Assembly: GCF_009739515.1 (NCBI RefSeq)
Contig: NZ_CP046535.1
Location: 3,348,001-3,412,000 of the forward strand
Direction: 5' to 3'
Length of the DNA: 64,000 nucleotides
Source: Sphingomonas profundi
GTDB taxonomy: Bacteria; Pseudomonadota; Alphaproteobacteria; Sphingomonadales; Sphingomonadaceae
Shown piece by piece: positions 35,783 through 43,819 of this stretch. Numbering within the stretch: position 1 is the first letter of the stretch; each line of letters begins with the position of its first letter. Below the pieces are notes generated by a model, which had not been told where the DNA came from, searched no databases, and saw nothing but the letters and a program-made list of their open reading frames with translations. Position numbers and translations under genes: made by a program.

Positions 35783-36274
35783 TTGACCGAGCAAAGTCTG
35801 GAACAGCGCATCAAGCTGATCGAGGATGAACTGGCCGTCCAGAAGCTGATGAAGACCTATTGCAAGCGCGCCGACGCGTTCGACTGGGTCGGCTGGGCCG
35901 AATGCTTCACCGAGGACTCGCTGTTCGAGTTCCACGGCGGCTTCGGCACGATGAACGGCAAGGCCGACATATTGGAGAAGTGCCGCGGCAGCATGGATCA
36001 CGTCTATTCGTCGTTCATCCACTATATCGTCGATATCGACGTGGATGTCGACGGCAGCGATCGAGCCACCGGCACCGGCAACATCATCTTCGCGGCGCTG
36101 ACCGACGACGACAAGCCGACCGACTATCTGCTCCAGGGCGGACGCTACAAATGGGAATTCGCGCGGACCGCCGACGGCTGGCGCATCGCCCGCACGCTGC
36201 TGCGCTTCATCTGGAACAACGGGGCGGATGCCGATTCGGTGTTTGTGCCGGACGACGAAAAGGCCGCCGCCTGA
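35783..36274 (+). CDS. SnoaL-like (NTF2-fold) protein
   Basis: A 163-aa cone-fold protein of the SnoaL-4/ring-hydroxylating-beta-like kind: LIEDELAVQKLMKTYCKRAD, WAECFTEDSLFEFHGGFG and the C-terminal ARTADGWRIARTLLRF. The start appears to be TTG at 35783 with GAGGAGAG five to ten bases upstream; no ATG fits. It belongs with the SDR-P450 2 pair, 24 bp behind the P450. Its function is unknown, as for the other NTF2-like proteins of the cluster. Confidence 0.72.
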   Translation: MTEQSLEQRIKLIEDELAVQKLMKTYCKRADAFDWVGWAECFTEDSLFEFHGGFGTMNGKADILEKCRGSMDHVYSSFIHYIVDIDVDVDGSDRATGTGNIIFAALTDDDKPTDYLLQGGRYKWEFARTADGWRIARTLLRFIWNNGADADSVFVPDDEKAAA

Positions 36275-36317
36275 TCGACAGGGGCCGGCGGAGCGATTGC
36301 CCTGCCGGCCGCTGCGA

Positions 36318-36740
36318 CTATCCGACGAAGATTGGCGTGATCGTGCGCGCGGCGATTCGCCACCGTCCGTCGCTCTGCTCCATCACATCCTCGACATCGG
36401 CGATGGTCGGCGGAAAGGCCTTCGATCGGCCAGCGTCGGTGCGGTAAAGCGTTAGTAATGAGGAGCAGATGGTACGTCCCTCGCTCCGACGCTCGATATG
36501 GAAGTTCGTGACGACGTGCCGCGTCGTCACCTCCTTCTGCGCCGCCCTCGCGGTCATCGCTGCCGCGATATCGGGGCCGGCGATCGTCCCGGGCTTCGGT
36601 GATCCGGGCGCGAACGTGACCGTCGCATCCGGCGTGAACAGTGCCAGCGTCTCGTCAGCCCGCCCCATGTCCACGAGCCGGAAGAAATCGAGCACGACGG
36701 CCTCGATCGCGTCATGGTCCTGACGGGACATGGTGTGCAT
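36318..36740 (-). CDS. SnoaL-like (NTF2-fold) protein
   Basis: A 140-aa protein with DHDAIEAVVLDFFRLVDMGR, LALFTPDATVTFAPG and GRWRIAARTI, the ordinary SnoaL-like pattern with a conserved central Asp. It runs leftward, convergent with the previous NTF2-like gene, and follows the VOC gene by 8 bp, so the two are one operon. It is not closely similar to the 15004/22666 pair. Confidence 0.72.
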   Translation of the reverse strand: MHTMSRQDHDAIEAVVLDFFRLVDMGRADETLALFTPDATVTFAPGSPKPGTIAGPDIAAAMTARAAQKEVTTRHVVTNFHIERRSEGRTICSSLLTLYRTDAGRSKAFPPTIADVEDVMEQSDGRWRIAARTITPIFVG

Positions 36741-36748
36741 AGCGGGCC

Positions 36749-37351
36749 TCAGCGCAGCTTGATGTCGGCGAGCCCCTTGGCGCCCGCATCCGGTCGCTTC
36801 TTGAGCATATCCTCATCCTCGCCGGCGCGGAGCCGAGCCAGCAACGCGGCGGGATCGAATTCCACGCCGATCGGATTCTCGGCAAAGGCCGGCGAATAGA
36901 AGAATTTCGTCGATTCCTCGACTGAAGCGTAATTCTCCACCTGAAATTCCATCTGGTTGCCATCGGGGTCCGCATAATAAAGCGAAGTCGTCGGCCCGTG
37001 GTTTATTACGTAAATCGGATTGATGCCGATGGCCGCCAGCCGCTCGTAATTCTCCAGCAGGTCCGTTAACGAAGCATAGGTAAACGCGGCATGGTGCACG
37101 CCCGCCGTTCCCTCGCCCTGGTCGGCCAGCCCGGGCACGTTCAGGATCGCTACGCGATGATGCTCGTCATCATAGGATAGGAAGGTCAGCAACTCATTCT
37201 CGAAAGCGGGTTTAGCGCCGAGCACGGTCCGATACCATTGTACGATCTCAGCGTAGCGGGATGTCCGCAGCACGAAATGCGCCAGCTTCACAGGCGAAAC
37301 GATATCGGTGGCCGTCATCGGTCGTTCTTCTGCGCCAGTCGCCATCATCAT
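36749..37351 (-). CDS. VOC-family extradiol-dioxygenase-like protein
   Basis: A protein of about 200 aa with VKLAHFVLRTSRYAEIVQWY (His ligand), GVHHAAFTYASLTDLLENYE (second His) and a DPDGNQMEFQVENY end carrying the Glu ligand. These are the 2-His-1-Glu positions of extradiol ring-cleavage dioxygenases and biphenyl-diol dioxygenases. GGGGAG lies just before a run of three ATGs near 37345-37351; the exact start is uncertain. It is the best candidate in the cluster for a ring-cleavage or related Fe(II) step. Confidence 0.75.
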   Translation of the reverse strand: MMMATGAEERPMTATDIVSPVKLAHFVLRTSRYAEIVQWYRTVLGAKPAFENELLTFLSYDDEHHRVAILNVPGLADQGEGTAGVHHAAFTYASLTDLLENYERLAAIGINPIYVINHGPTTSLYYADPDGNQMEFQVENYASVEESTKFFYSPAFAENPIGVEFDPAALLARLRAGEDEDMLKKRPDAGAKGLADIKLR

Positions 37352-37468
37352 CGCTCCCCGCATTGACTGTGCGGACGGCCTCAGATCATCTGGACAGTCC
37401 GATCGCGTGACGCATTAGCGCGTCAGGCGGATTAATGGCAAAGGGCTTCCATTTGGTCAACAAGAGAG

Positions 37469-38218
37469 TCAGGTGAACACCAACTCGTAGATAAATGCGA
37501 TGTTGCGCAATATCTCAGCCTCCGAGAACACGTCCCGCCCGGTCAGTGCCTTATACTCCATGCTGATCGTAAAGGGGGTGCCGCCTGCGCCGATGATGTG
37601 ATAGTATAGCCGTGCTGGATCGCATTCCCGGACGGACCCCTCGTCTTGCCCGCGCCGAATTAGATCCTTCACCATAGTGAAGTGTCCGCGTAGGAAATGC
37701 TCGATTACCCATTCCATACGGCTCGTGCCCTGGTTGCTTTCCATCGTTAAAATACGGTGGATCTGCGGCTGGGCAGCGGACATTCGGACGAATTGCTCAA
37801 TAAAAGTCGCCAATGCCTCGCGTGCGGGCATCGTATGCGAGTCCTGCAGATGATCGTTAATTGACTCTCCATAGTGGGTGAGCGCATGCTCCATGGTGGC
37901 GATCCAGAGCTGCTCCTTCGATTGAAAGTGATAGAGAACCAACGTGTGCGTTACCGCCGCGCGGTCAGCCACGGCGCGGGTAGAAGTGCCCTCGAAGCCG
38001 AACATGCCGAAGCATTCGAGCGCCGCCTGCAGCACCCGTTCCCGCACATCGTCGCCCCGTCTCCGCCGCGCGGGTTTCTCGACGGCATCCACCGTTTTCG
38101 TCTTTGCGGGCCTTCTGACGCGGATTCCTGAACGTTCGGTAGAGTCGAGGCGAACCGCGACGCGACCGCCCCGGCGGGTGGCCGGCTGTTCCAATGCGTC
38201 CGTCGTATTCGTAACCAC
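37469..38218 (-). CDS. TetR/AcrR-family transcriptional regulator
   Basis: A 249-aa regulator. A basic N-terminal extension of about 50 residues precedes the DNA-binding domain: RERVLQAALECFGMFGFEGT, then STRAVADRAAVTHTLVLYHF, the usual TetR helix-turn-helix ending in Y-x-F. The ligand domain (EQFVRMSAAQPQIHRILTME, LYYHIIGAGGTPF) follows. The GTG at 38218 has CAGGAG eight bases upstream, so I prefer it over an ATG 32 codons earlier. It is divergent from the FAD hydroxylase. A TGACC-ATAT-GGTTT palindrome lies in that gap, and related palindromes stand at the cluster's other promoters, so it is the likely local repressor, released by a pathway compound. Confidence 0.85.
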   Translation of the reverse strand: MVTNTTDALEQPATRRGGRVAVRLDSTERSGIRVRRPAKTKTVDAVEKPARRRRGDDVRERVLQAALECFGMFGFEGTSTRAVADRAAVTHTLVLYHFQSKEQLWIATMEHALTHYGESINDHLQDSHTMPAREALATFIEQFVRMSAAQPQIHRILTMESNQGTSRMEWVIEHFLRGHFTMVKDLIRRGQDEGSVRECDPARLYYHIIGAGGTPFTISMEYKALTGRDVFSEAEILRNIAFIYELVFT

Positions 38219-38347
38219 GCTGAAACTCCTGCCAAACTCGGTCCGCTCGTCGTCTTCCCGGCCGCAACCGTGAAGCGTACGGCCGGAAAATGCAATCTCA
38301 AGCATCGCGAGCATCTACCGCCACCAGTTTTGGACTTGCATTGATCC

Positions 38348-38361
38348 TGACCATATGGTTT
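38348..38361. promoter_or_regulatory. TGACC-ATAT-GGTTT operator between TetR and FAD hydroxylase genes
   Basis: The core TGACCATATGGT is identical to the site at the TonB receptor 1 promoter (14925). It lies in the divergent gap, 112 bp before the hydroxylase start and 130 bp upstream of the TetR start. Autoregulation is the likely meaning. Confidence 0.55.
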
Positions 38362-38459
38362 GTAAGAGCGGGGGTGGAAAATCGCCCTCCGGGGTGAGTT
38401 TCAATGCCAGCAGCGTCGGAACGGACCGCGCGACAAAACAATACCGAGTGGATGCCTGA

Positions 38460-40091
38460 ATGACAGATCTTATCGAGACCCCGGTATTGATTGCCGGCGG
38501 TGGCCCTGTCGGCATGACGCTGGCGCTCAACCTAGCCCGCTACGGCGTGCGATCCATGCTGATCGAGCGCAACCCGACGACTACACGGCATCCGAAGATG
38601 GACTTGACGAATGGCAGAAGCATGGAGTTGTTCCATCGCCTTGGCCTGGACGAGCAGCTTCGCGATGCCGGTGTGCCGCGCGAAAATCCGTTCGACATCC
38701 TGTGGATCACCTCGCTGGCCGGACACCCACTGCACCGCTTCCCCTACCCCTCCGCCAACCAAAAGACGGAGCTGATCCGGCGCGAGAATGACGGCAGCCA
38801 CGGCGCGCAGGCGCCGCTGCGTGTCAGTCAGATCCAGATTGAGCCAGTGCTGAAGGCGGCGATCGACGCTAGCCCGCTGGTCGATGTACATTTCGGCACC
38901 GCCTTCGAACGGATCGTTAAGCAGGACGAGGCTGGCATCACGGTGGAAATCCGCAGCGAGCAAGAGGGCATTACGCGGCAGGTACGCGCGCAATATCTCG
39001 CTGGGTGCGACGGTGGCGGCAGTCGGGTGCGGCGGTCGCTCGGCATCGAACTAGATGGCGAGATGGCGGTGGCCGGCGCGCATATGGTCCATTTCCGCAC
39101 GGACGACCGCGCGCTGCTCCAGCGCTGGGGTCCGGTCTATCACCTGCAGAGCGGCTCCGGCACGATCATCGCGCAGAACGACCGCGACATCTACACGCTG
39201 CAGGCTTGGCTAATCCCCGGGCTCGGCGTTGAGGACATGCGGCCGGAGGATGTGCTGGAGGGCTGGGTCGGCACCAAGTTCGACTATGAGATCCTGCAGG
39301 CCAATCCATGGACGGCAAATTTCGTGGTCGCGGAACGCTACCGGCAAGGCCGTGCGCTGCTGGCGGGTGACAGTGCGCATCAGTTCATCCCAACCGGCGG
39401 CTACGGCATGAACTCGGGCATCGCCGACGCCGCAGCCCTGTCGTGGGTTCTGGCCGCAGCCGTTCAGGGTTGGGGTGGCCACAGCCTGCTGGACGCCTAT
39501 GATGTGGAGCGCCGCCCCACCGCCTGGTGGCACCTGGAGGCCTCCCGGCGCCACATGGGTGTCCGAATGGAAATTGGACAACTTTACGCCGAAGCGGGCG
39601 ACCTCTCGGCGGATGATGCATCCGGCACCGCAAGGCGCGAGAAATTGGGTGCGAACATCGCGCGGCTCGGCAATGCGGAAAATGAAAGCTGGGGCGTGGA
39701 ATTCGGCTATCGCTATGACGGCTCCAACGTCATCTGCCATGAACCGGCCGCGCCACCGATCGATCCGCTGGTCTATGCGCCGAATACTTGGCCCGGTGCG
39801 CGACTGCCGCACATGTTCCTCAAGGACGGCGCGGCGATTCATGACAAACTAGGTTTGTTTTTTACGCTCGTTGTGTTGGACGATACCGAGCCGTGCGGGT
39901 TCGAGCAGGCCGCCGAAGAACTCGGCGTACCGCTTACAATCCTACGCCTCAATCAGCCCGAGCTTCGATCGATCTACGAACGCAATCTCCTGCTCGTGCG
40001 CCCCGACCAGCACGTCGCATGGCGCGGCGATGCTCCTCCGGACGATGCCAAGGGTGTGCTCCGCCACGTTACCGGACGCGAGGAAGGATGA
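38460..40091 (+). CDS. FAD-dependent aromatic/ketone hydroxylase (PHBH-fold monooxygenase)
   Basis: A 543-aa class A flavoprotein monooxygenase. It has the dinucleotide motif LIAGGGPVGMTLAL (residues 10-23), the DG motif CDGGGSRVRR near residue 180 and the GD motif RALLAGDSAHQFIPTGGYGM near 300. A C-terminal thioredoxin-like domain is present, as in phenol and MhpA-type hydroxylases. It adds one oxygen from O2 to an activated ring or enol with NAD(P)H. Its stop overlaps the start of the BKACE-type gene (ATGA at 40088-40091), so the two act together. It is divergent from TetR across an operator. Confidence 0.9.
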   Translation: MTDLIETPVLIAGGGPVGMTLALNLARYGVRSMLIERNPTTTRHPKMDLTNGRSMELFHRLGLDEQLRDAGVPRENPFDILWITSLAGHPLHRFPYPSANQKTELIRRENDGSHGAQAPLRVSQIQIEPVLKAAIDASPLVDVHFGTAFERIVKQDEAGITVEIRSEQEGITRQVRAQYLAGCDGGGSRVRRSLGIELDGEMAVAGAHMVHFRTDDRALLQRWGPVYHLQSGSGTIIAQNDRDIYTLQAWLIPGLGVEDMRPEDVLEGWVGTKFDYEILQANPWTANFVVAERYRQGRALLAGDSAHQFIPTGGYGMNSGIADAAALSWVLAAAVQGWGGHSLLDAYDVERRPTAWWHLEASRRHMGVRMEIGQLYAEAGDLSADDASGTARREKLGANIARLGNAENESWGVEFGYRYDGSNVICHEPAAPPIDPLVYAPNTWPGARLPHMFLKDGAAIHDKLGLFFTLVVLDDTEPCGFEQAAEELGVPLTILRLNQPELRSIYERNLLLVRPDQHVAWRGDAPPDDAKGVLRHVTGREEG

Positions 40092-41017
40092 TGTCGACTA
40101 AGGTCATTATCAGCTGCGCGATTACCGGCTCAATTCACACTCCTTCGATGTCACCCCACCTGCCCGTCACTGCGGCAGAGATCGCAGAGTCGGCGCTCGG
40201 GGCGGCCGAAGCGGGCGCTGCAATCGTGCACCTGCACGCCCGCAATCCCGATGACGGCCGGCCTGATCAGAGTCCAGAGGCATTCGAGCCATTCCTGAAG
40301 GTTATTAAGCAATCATCGGATGTGGTAGTGAATCTGACGACCGGTGGGTCTCCTTACATGAGCGTCGAGGAGCGCGTACGGCCAGCAGCAATGTGGAAGC
40401 CGGAGGTCGCTAGCCTCAACATGGGCAGCATGAATTTCGGTCTGTTCCCAATGCTGAAGCGATACAAAACCTTCAAGCATGAGTGGGAGCCCGCTATGCT
40501 CGAAGGCAGCCACGACCTCGTCTTTCGAAACAGCTTCAAGGATATTAGGTACGCGCTTGAGACGCTCAATGAAACGGGAGCGCGTTATGAGTTCGAGTGC
40601 TACGACACCAGTCACCTCCACAACCTTCATCATTTCTGGACGGAAGGGCTCGTACAGGCGCCGCTCTTCATCCAAACCTGCTTCGGTTTGCTTGGCGGCA
40701 TCGGTGGACATCCGGAGGAAGTTTTGCACATGAAGCGGACAGCAGACCGTTTGTTCGGCGATCAATATCGTTGGTCCGTGCTCGGCGCTGGCCGCAGCCA
40801 GATGCAGGTTGCGGCACAGGCAGCCGCGATGGGCGGGCACGTCCGGGTTGGCCTAGAGGACAACCTCTGGCTCGATCGCGGGACTTTAGCAACCTCCAAC
40901 GCCGCTCAAGTGATGCGCGTCCGCCAAATTATCGATGGCCTCGGCTTGGAGATTGCATCGCCTTCCGATGCTCGCGAAATTCTGGCACTGAAAGGTTCCG
41001 ATCGGGTAGGATTTTAA
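40091..41017 (+). CDS. Beta-keto acid cleavage enzyme (BKACE/DUF849)
   Basis: A 308-aa TIM-barrel enzyme of the BKACE family, which condenses a beta-keto acid with acetyl-CoA and cleaves it to acetoacetate and a new acyl-CoA using Zn2+. Signature blocks are VIISCAITGSIHTPSMSPHL at the start, AAIVHLHARNPDDGRP with the metal-binding His-x-His near residue 47, VVNLTTGGSP and GGHVRVGLEDN near residue 260. GGAAGG lies three bases before the ATG at 40091. Coupling to the hydroxylase suggests that hydroxylation yields a beta-keto acid, which this enzyme then splits. Its particular substrate is unknown. Confidence 0.9.
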   Translation: MSTKVIISCAITGSIHTPSMSPHLPVTAAEIAESALGAAEAGAAIVHLHARNPDDGRPDQSPEAFEPFLKVIKQSSDVVVNLTTGGSPYMSVEERVRPAAMWKPEVASLNMGSMNFGLFPMLKRYKTFKHEWEPAMLEGSHDLVFRNSFKDIRYALETLNETGARYEFECYDTSHLHNLHHFWTEGLVQAPLFIQTCFGLLGGIGGHPEEVLHMKRTADRLFGDQYRWSVLGAGRSQMQVAAQAAAMGGHVRVGLEDNLWLDRGTLATSNAAQVMRVRQIIDGLGLEIASPSDAREILALKGSDRVGF

Positions 41018-41203
41018 CGTACTGTTATGGCCTGCGCCGCGCTGCGATAGCCTTATCAGAAACCGCTCCAGGTCATCTGTCCGAGTCACTCTGTAAGGCC
41101 TCGTCCAAACCTTCACACATATCCTCATCGGACTCCCGCGCCCAAGCAGCTGATGAGTTGTATTCGGTGATCCTAATACGTATGCCTCCGGTGAGCCTTT
41201 CAA

Positions 41204-41520
41204 TTACCCACATCTGTATCGGCGGCGAGCGCTGCGCCGAGCTGGATGTCCATGAGGCGGGACCATCCACGCCACATGATCATGTTGCCCGGCGGAGGAT
41301 CATGGCTACGCGCAAGATAGCCGCCCAGCCGCGCCATCTCGACGAGATATGTCGAGAGACGTGCCGGGGCAACGAGTGTTCTTCCAGCGTGGGCGACGAT
41401 GCGATCGATCGTCTGTATTTCTTAGGCGGTCAGCGCGGCCTCGGGGCGTTCGTTCGGGAGCGTCCGGTTGAGCATCGTCATCCAGAAGATGCGCCAGCTG
41501 AGAATGCAGAATATTGCGAT
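41204..41520 (-). pseudogene. IS4/Tn5-type transposase, C-terminal remnant
   Basis: On the minus strand, IAIFCILSWRIFWMTMLNRT, then (after an in-frame TAA near 41425) EIQTIDRIVAHAGRT, YLARSHDPPPGNMIMWRGWS and RLMDIQLGAALAAD to the stop at 41204-41206. This is the end of an IS4-family (Tn5-like) transposase. The catalytic core is missing and the reading frame is interrupted. It abuts the integrase fragment upstream. Confidence 0.65.
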
Positions 41521-41861
41521 TAGATTGACCAAGCGTTACGGCCGAGCGAGGCCGGCTTGCTCCCCTGCCCTGCCCGCGCGTCGAGATAGTCCGCGACCGC
41601 TTCGGGCGTAGCCGGCAGCGCGACACGATCATGGCGGCGACACCAGAGATCGAACGCCTCGAGGTCCGACTTCAGCGCGCGGATGCTGTGCGGGGACGAC
41701 GCGGCCTGGTAGGCGGCGATCAGCGGCTGGTTGACGACGATACTGGCACCCGCGCGCATCTTCACGACCGCCCACGACAGATCGTCGGTCGGCCTCACGG
41801 CCGCCGGCGCGCGATCCCCCGCGCTCAGGGCGTTCTCAGCGATCGATGCGGCTTGATCCAT
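41521..41861 (-). pseudogene. Tyrosine recombinase (integrase), N-terminal fragment
   Basis: A 113-codon frame. Residues 40-105 (QPLIAAYQAASSPHSIRALK, LEAFDLWCRRHDRVALPATP, AVADYLDARAGQG) are the SAM-like core-binding N-terminal domain of tyrosine recombinases. The frame then runs into the IS4 remnant and stops; the catalytic R-H-R-Y domain is absent. It is transcribed leftward and probably represents the lost integrase of the adjoining island. Confidence 0.68.
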
Positions 41862-42014
41862 CGGCGGATTTTCTACGCGCCCTACAACGCGGCGTCAACA
41901 TGGACATGTGATAGCTGCAATTATTGACGCTGCATTACTATATTGTTCTAAGTTAGTTACCGCAAATTTTTAGCTATTCGCTAATTACTCGATCTTATTG
42001 ACCGCGACTATTTA
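41862..42014. promoter_or_regulatory. AT-rich gap between the integrase fragment and the S24 repressor
   Basis: About 150 bp, far more AT-rich than the surroundings (for example CGCAAATTTTTAGCTATTCG near 41962-41981). It is the upstream region of the integrase fragment and could hold promoter or attachment-site sequence. No repeat long enough to call att was found. Confidence 0.3.
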
Positions 42015-42671
42015 TCAGATAAGCTTGCGGCCATACCAGAGAACGCGACCGACGATGTTGATCCGTGCCGGATCGATGTTCTGCCAGCTCGGATAGTCCG
42101 GATTGTCGCTACGAATCGAAACCCCCTTACCTGCCGGCTGTCGGGCCAGACGCTTCACCATCAAGCTGTCGTCGAGCCGCAGCACGTAGATGCCGTCGCG
42201 CAAGCGTCCTACGCCATCCTTCTGGTCGACGATGACCTCGTCGCCATTCGCGAGCGTCGGCGCCATCGAGTCCCCGCTGACCTCGATGATCGACAGGCCA
42301 TCGGTTGGCCCTTTCGTCAGCCCGCGTAGCCATTTTGGGTCGAACCCGACCGCACCGCGGTACGCCTCATCATGGTTATAGGCGCCGTGACCAGCCGACG
42401 CGCGAACATTCAACACCGGGACCGGGACGAGGGATGCCTTCAGCTCTTCCTGCGGACCGCCGAGCAACGCTTCACTCACGCCGAAATAGGACGCCAAGGT
42501 GCGGCGATCCTGTTCGTGGAGCTGCTTGGGCGTGCCACGCTTGATGAACTGCTGGACGTAGGCGGCATTGCGCCCGATCAGGCGCGACAGGCCGGCATAA
42601 TCCTCATTCCGCTCATCGATCAGGCGTTGGAGCACCGCCTGCGGCGTATCGGATGTTGCAAGCATCAGCAT
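42015..42671 (-). CDS. S24-family (LexA/CI-like) self-cleaving repressor
   Basis: A 218-aa phage-type repressor. The N-terminal half (YAGLSRLIGRNAAYVQQFIK) is an HTH-like DNA-binding region. The C-terminal half is an S24 peptidase with nucleophile Ser135 in EVSGDSMAPT and the general-base Lys173 in SLMVKRLA. An Ala-Gly bond for self-cleavage lies at residues 93-94. DNA damage (RecA filament) would trigger cleavage and derepression. I prefer ATG 42671 to a longer reading without a ribosome-binding site. It is divergent from a tiny gene at 42742 and probably controls a mobile element here. Confidence 0.83.
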   Translation of the reverse strand: MLMLATSDTPQAVLQRLIDERNEDYAGLSRLIGRNAAYVQQFIKRGTPKQLHEQDRRTLASYFGVSEALLGGPQEELKASLVPVPVLNVRASAGHGAYNHDEAYRGAVGFDPKWLRGLTKGPTDGLSIIEVSGDSMAPTLANGDEVIVDQKDGVGRLRDGIYVLRLDDSLMVKRLARQPAGKGVSIRSDNPDYPSWQNIDPARINIVGRVLWYGRKLI

Positions 42672-42741
42672 AGGTGATTTCCTACAGGGCTGGACGTTGA
42701 TATGGAACATAGGAGGAACGATGTAAAGCGAGTCGCCGCTG

Positions 42742-42924
42742 GTGGATGTGGACCTTCTGCAGAGAATCGAGGCTTTCCTCGCTCGGATGGGCGTCAGCCC
42801 GACCCGCTTCGGTCGGACCGTCGTTCACGATCCGCGCTTCGTTGCTGATCTGCGCGCTGGCCGGAAGCCACGGCGTCAAGTCCAAGCGAAAGTGGCTTCC
42901 TATCTTAGCCGGCACGGCGCCTGA
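42742..42924 (+). CDS. Small HTH-like protein divergent from the S24 repressor
   Basis: A 60-aa basic protein starting at GTG 42742 (MDVDLLQRIEAFLARMGVSP). It is compact, helical and rich in Arg (FGRTVVHDPRFVADLRAGRK), like a minimal Cro-type DNA-binding protein. The divergent layout with a CI/LexA-like repressor, about 70 bp apart, is that of a phage-type switch. No known family name can be given, and the gene may not be expressed. Confidence 0.5.
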   Translation: MDVDLLQRIEAFLARMGVSPTRFGRTVVHDPRFVADLRAGRKPRRQVQAKVASYLSRHGA

Positions 42925-42964
42925 CACGACACCGCCGCGGCTCGACTCGGTACCGGAACCCATC

Positions 42965-43606
42965 TTAAAAGCCGACCGCCCGCCAGGCCTCGAAGACCTT
43001 GCGGACATAGGCGGGGGTCTCGCCATTGGCAGGAATGCCGCCGACACGGAGTACCGCTGACGGGCCGGCGTTATAGGCCGCCAGCGCGAGCGTGATCGAC
43101 CCGAACTTGTCGAGCATCGCCTTCAGAAAGCGCGCGCCGCCATCGACATTGGCCCGTTCATCAAACGGGTTCCGAACACCGAGACCCTCTGCTGTGCGCG
43201 GCATGAGTTGCGCCAGTCCCAGCGCGCCAGCCCGGCTCACCGCATCCGGTCGATACTGTGACTCCACCGAGATCAGTGCATCGAGCAGCCCGCCGGGCAG
43301 CGCGTGGCGAAGTTCGGCGGATCGAATGATTGCCAGTACCCGCGCGCGAGCGCTGGCAACCGATAATGAAAACTTCCAACGCTCCCGAGATGCCGGTCGC
43401 GGCGCTGCGGTCACGGTAAGCGTGATCGGTTGATCGACCGCCGGAGCGGCGGTTCGATGCTCGAAAAGTTCGAAGGGTTCGCTCTCGGCGGCTTGGACGC
43501 TAGCGTATACGTCCACCCCGGTCGGCCCGATCATCTGGGCCCTAACAGGCGTGGCCTGAAAAATAAGCGCAAGGATGGCCAGAAGGATGGATCGCATCAG
43601 CATCAT
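42965..43606 (-). CDS. Secreted lytic transglycosylase (SLT/VirB1-like)
   Basis: A 213-aa protein with a signal peptide ([20 protein letters not shown], cleavage near VRAQ). The C-terminal SLT domain is visible as [20 protein letters not shown] with the catalytic Glu in [19 protein letters not shown], and [12 protein letters not shown]. It cuts peptidoglycan glycan strands. Proteins of this size are usual partners of conjugative systems, opening the wall for the channel. No other mating-pair gene is near, so it may also serve an unrelated role. Confidence 0.85.
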   Translation of the reverse strand: MMLMRSILLAILALIFQATPVRAQMIGPTGVDVYASVQAAESEPFELFEHRTAAPAVDQPITLTVTAAPRPASRERWKFSLSVASARARVLAIIRSAELRHALPGGLLDALISVESQYRPDAVSRAGALGLAQLMPRTAEGLGVRNPFDERANVDGGARFLKAMLDKFGSITLALAAYNAGPSAVLRVGGIPANGETPAYVRKVFEAWRAVGF

Positions 43607-43819
43607 AGTCTCGCATCACAATTTTCCCTTCCCCGAATCGGAACATAGTGCGAACTTGAGGGTGTAGGAAAGCGCCTATGCCGGGAGGAAAGGCAGCGGT
43701 GCGGGGCGTGCCATTGCAGCGAGACGTCCCATGACAGTTCACGAAACCTATTTTCAGGCCACCGATACGGGCCGCATGATCGTCGAGGCGCTCGGCGGTT
43801 ACTGAGCCAGCGCGGTGGC

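Noticed and set aside
37408..37425. Inverted repeat TGACGC-N6-GCGTCA upstream of the VOC gene
   Set aside because: It resembles the cluster operator only superficially (different half-site and spacing) and occurs once, so it was not counted as a site.
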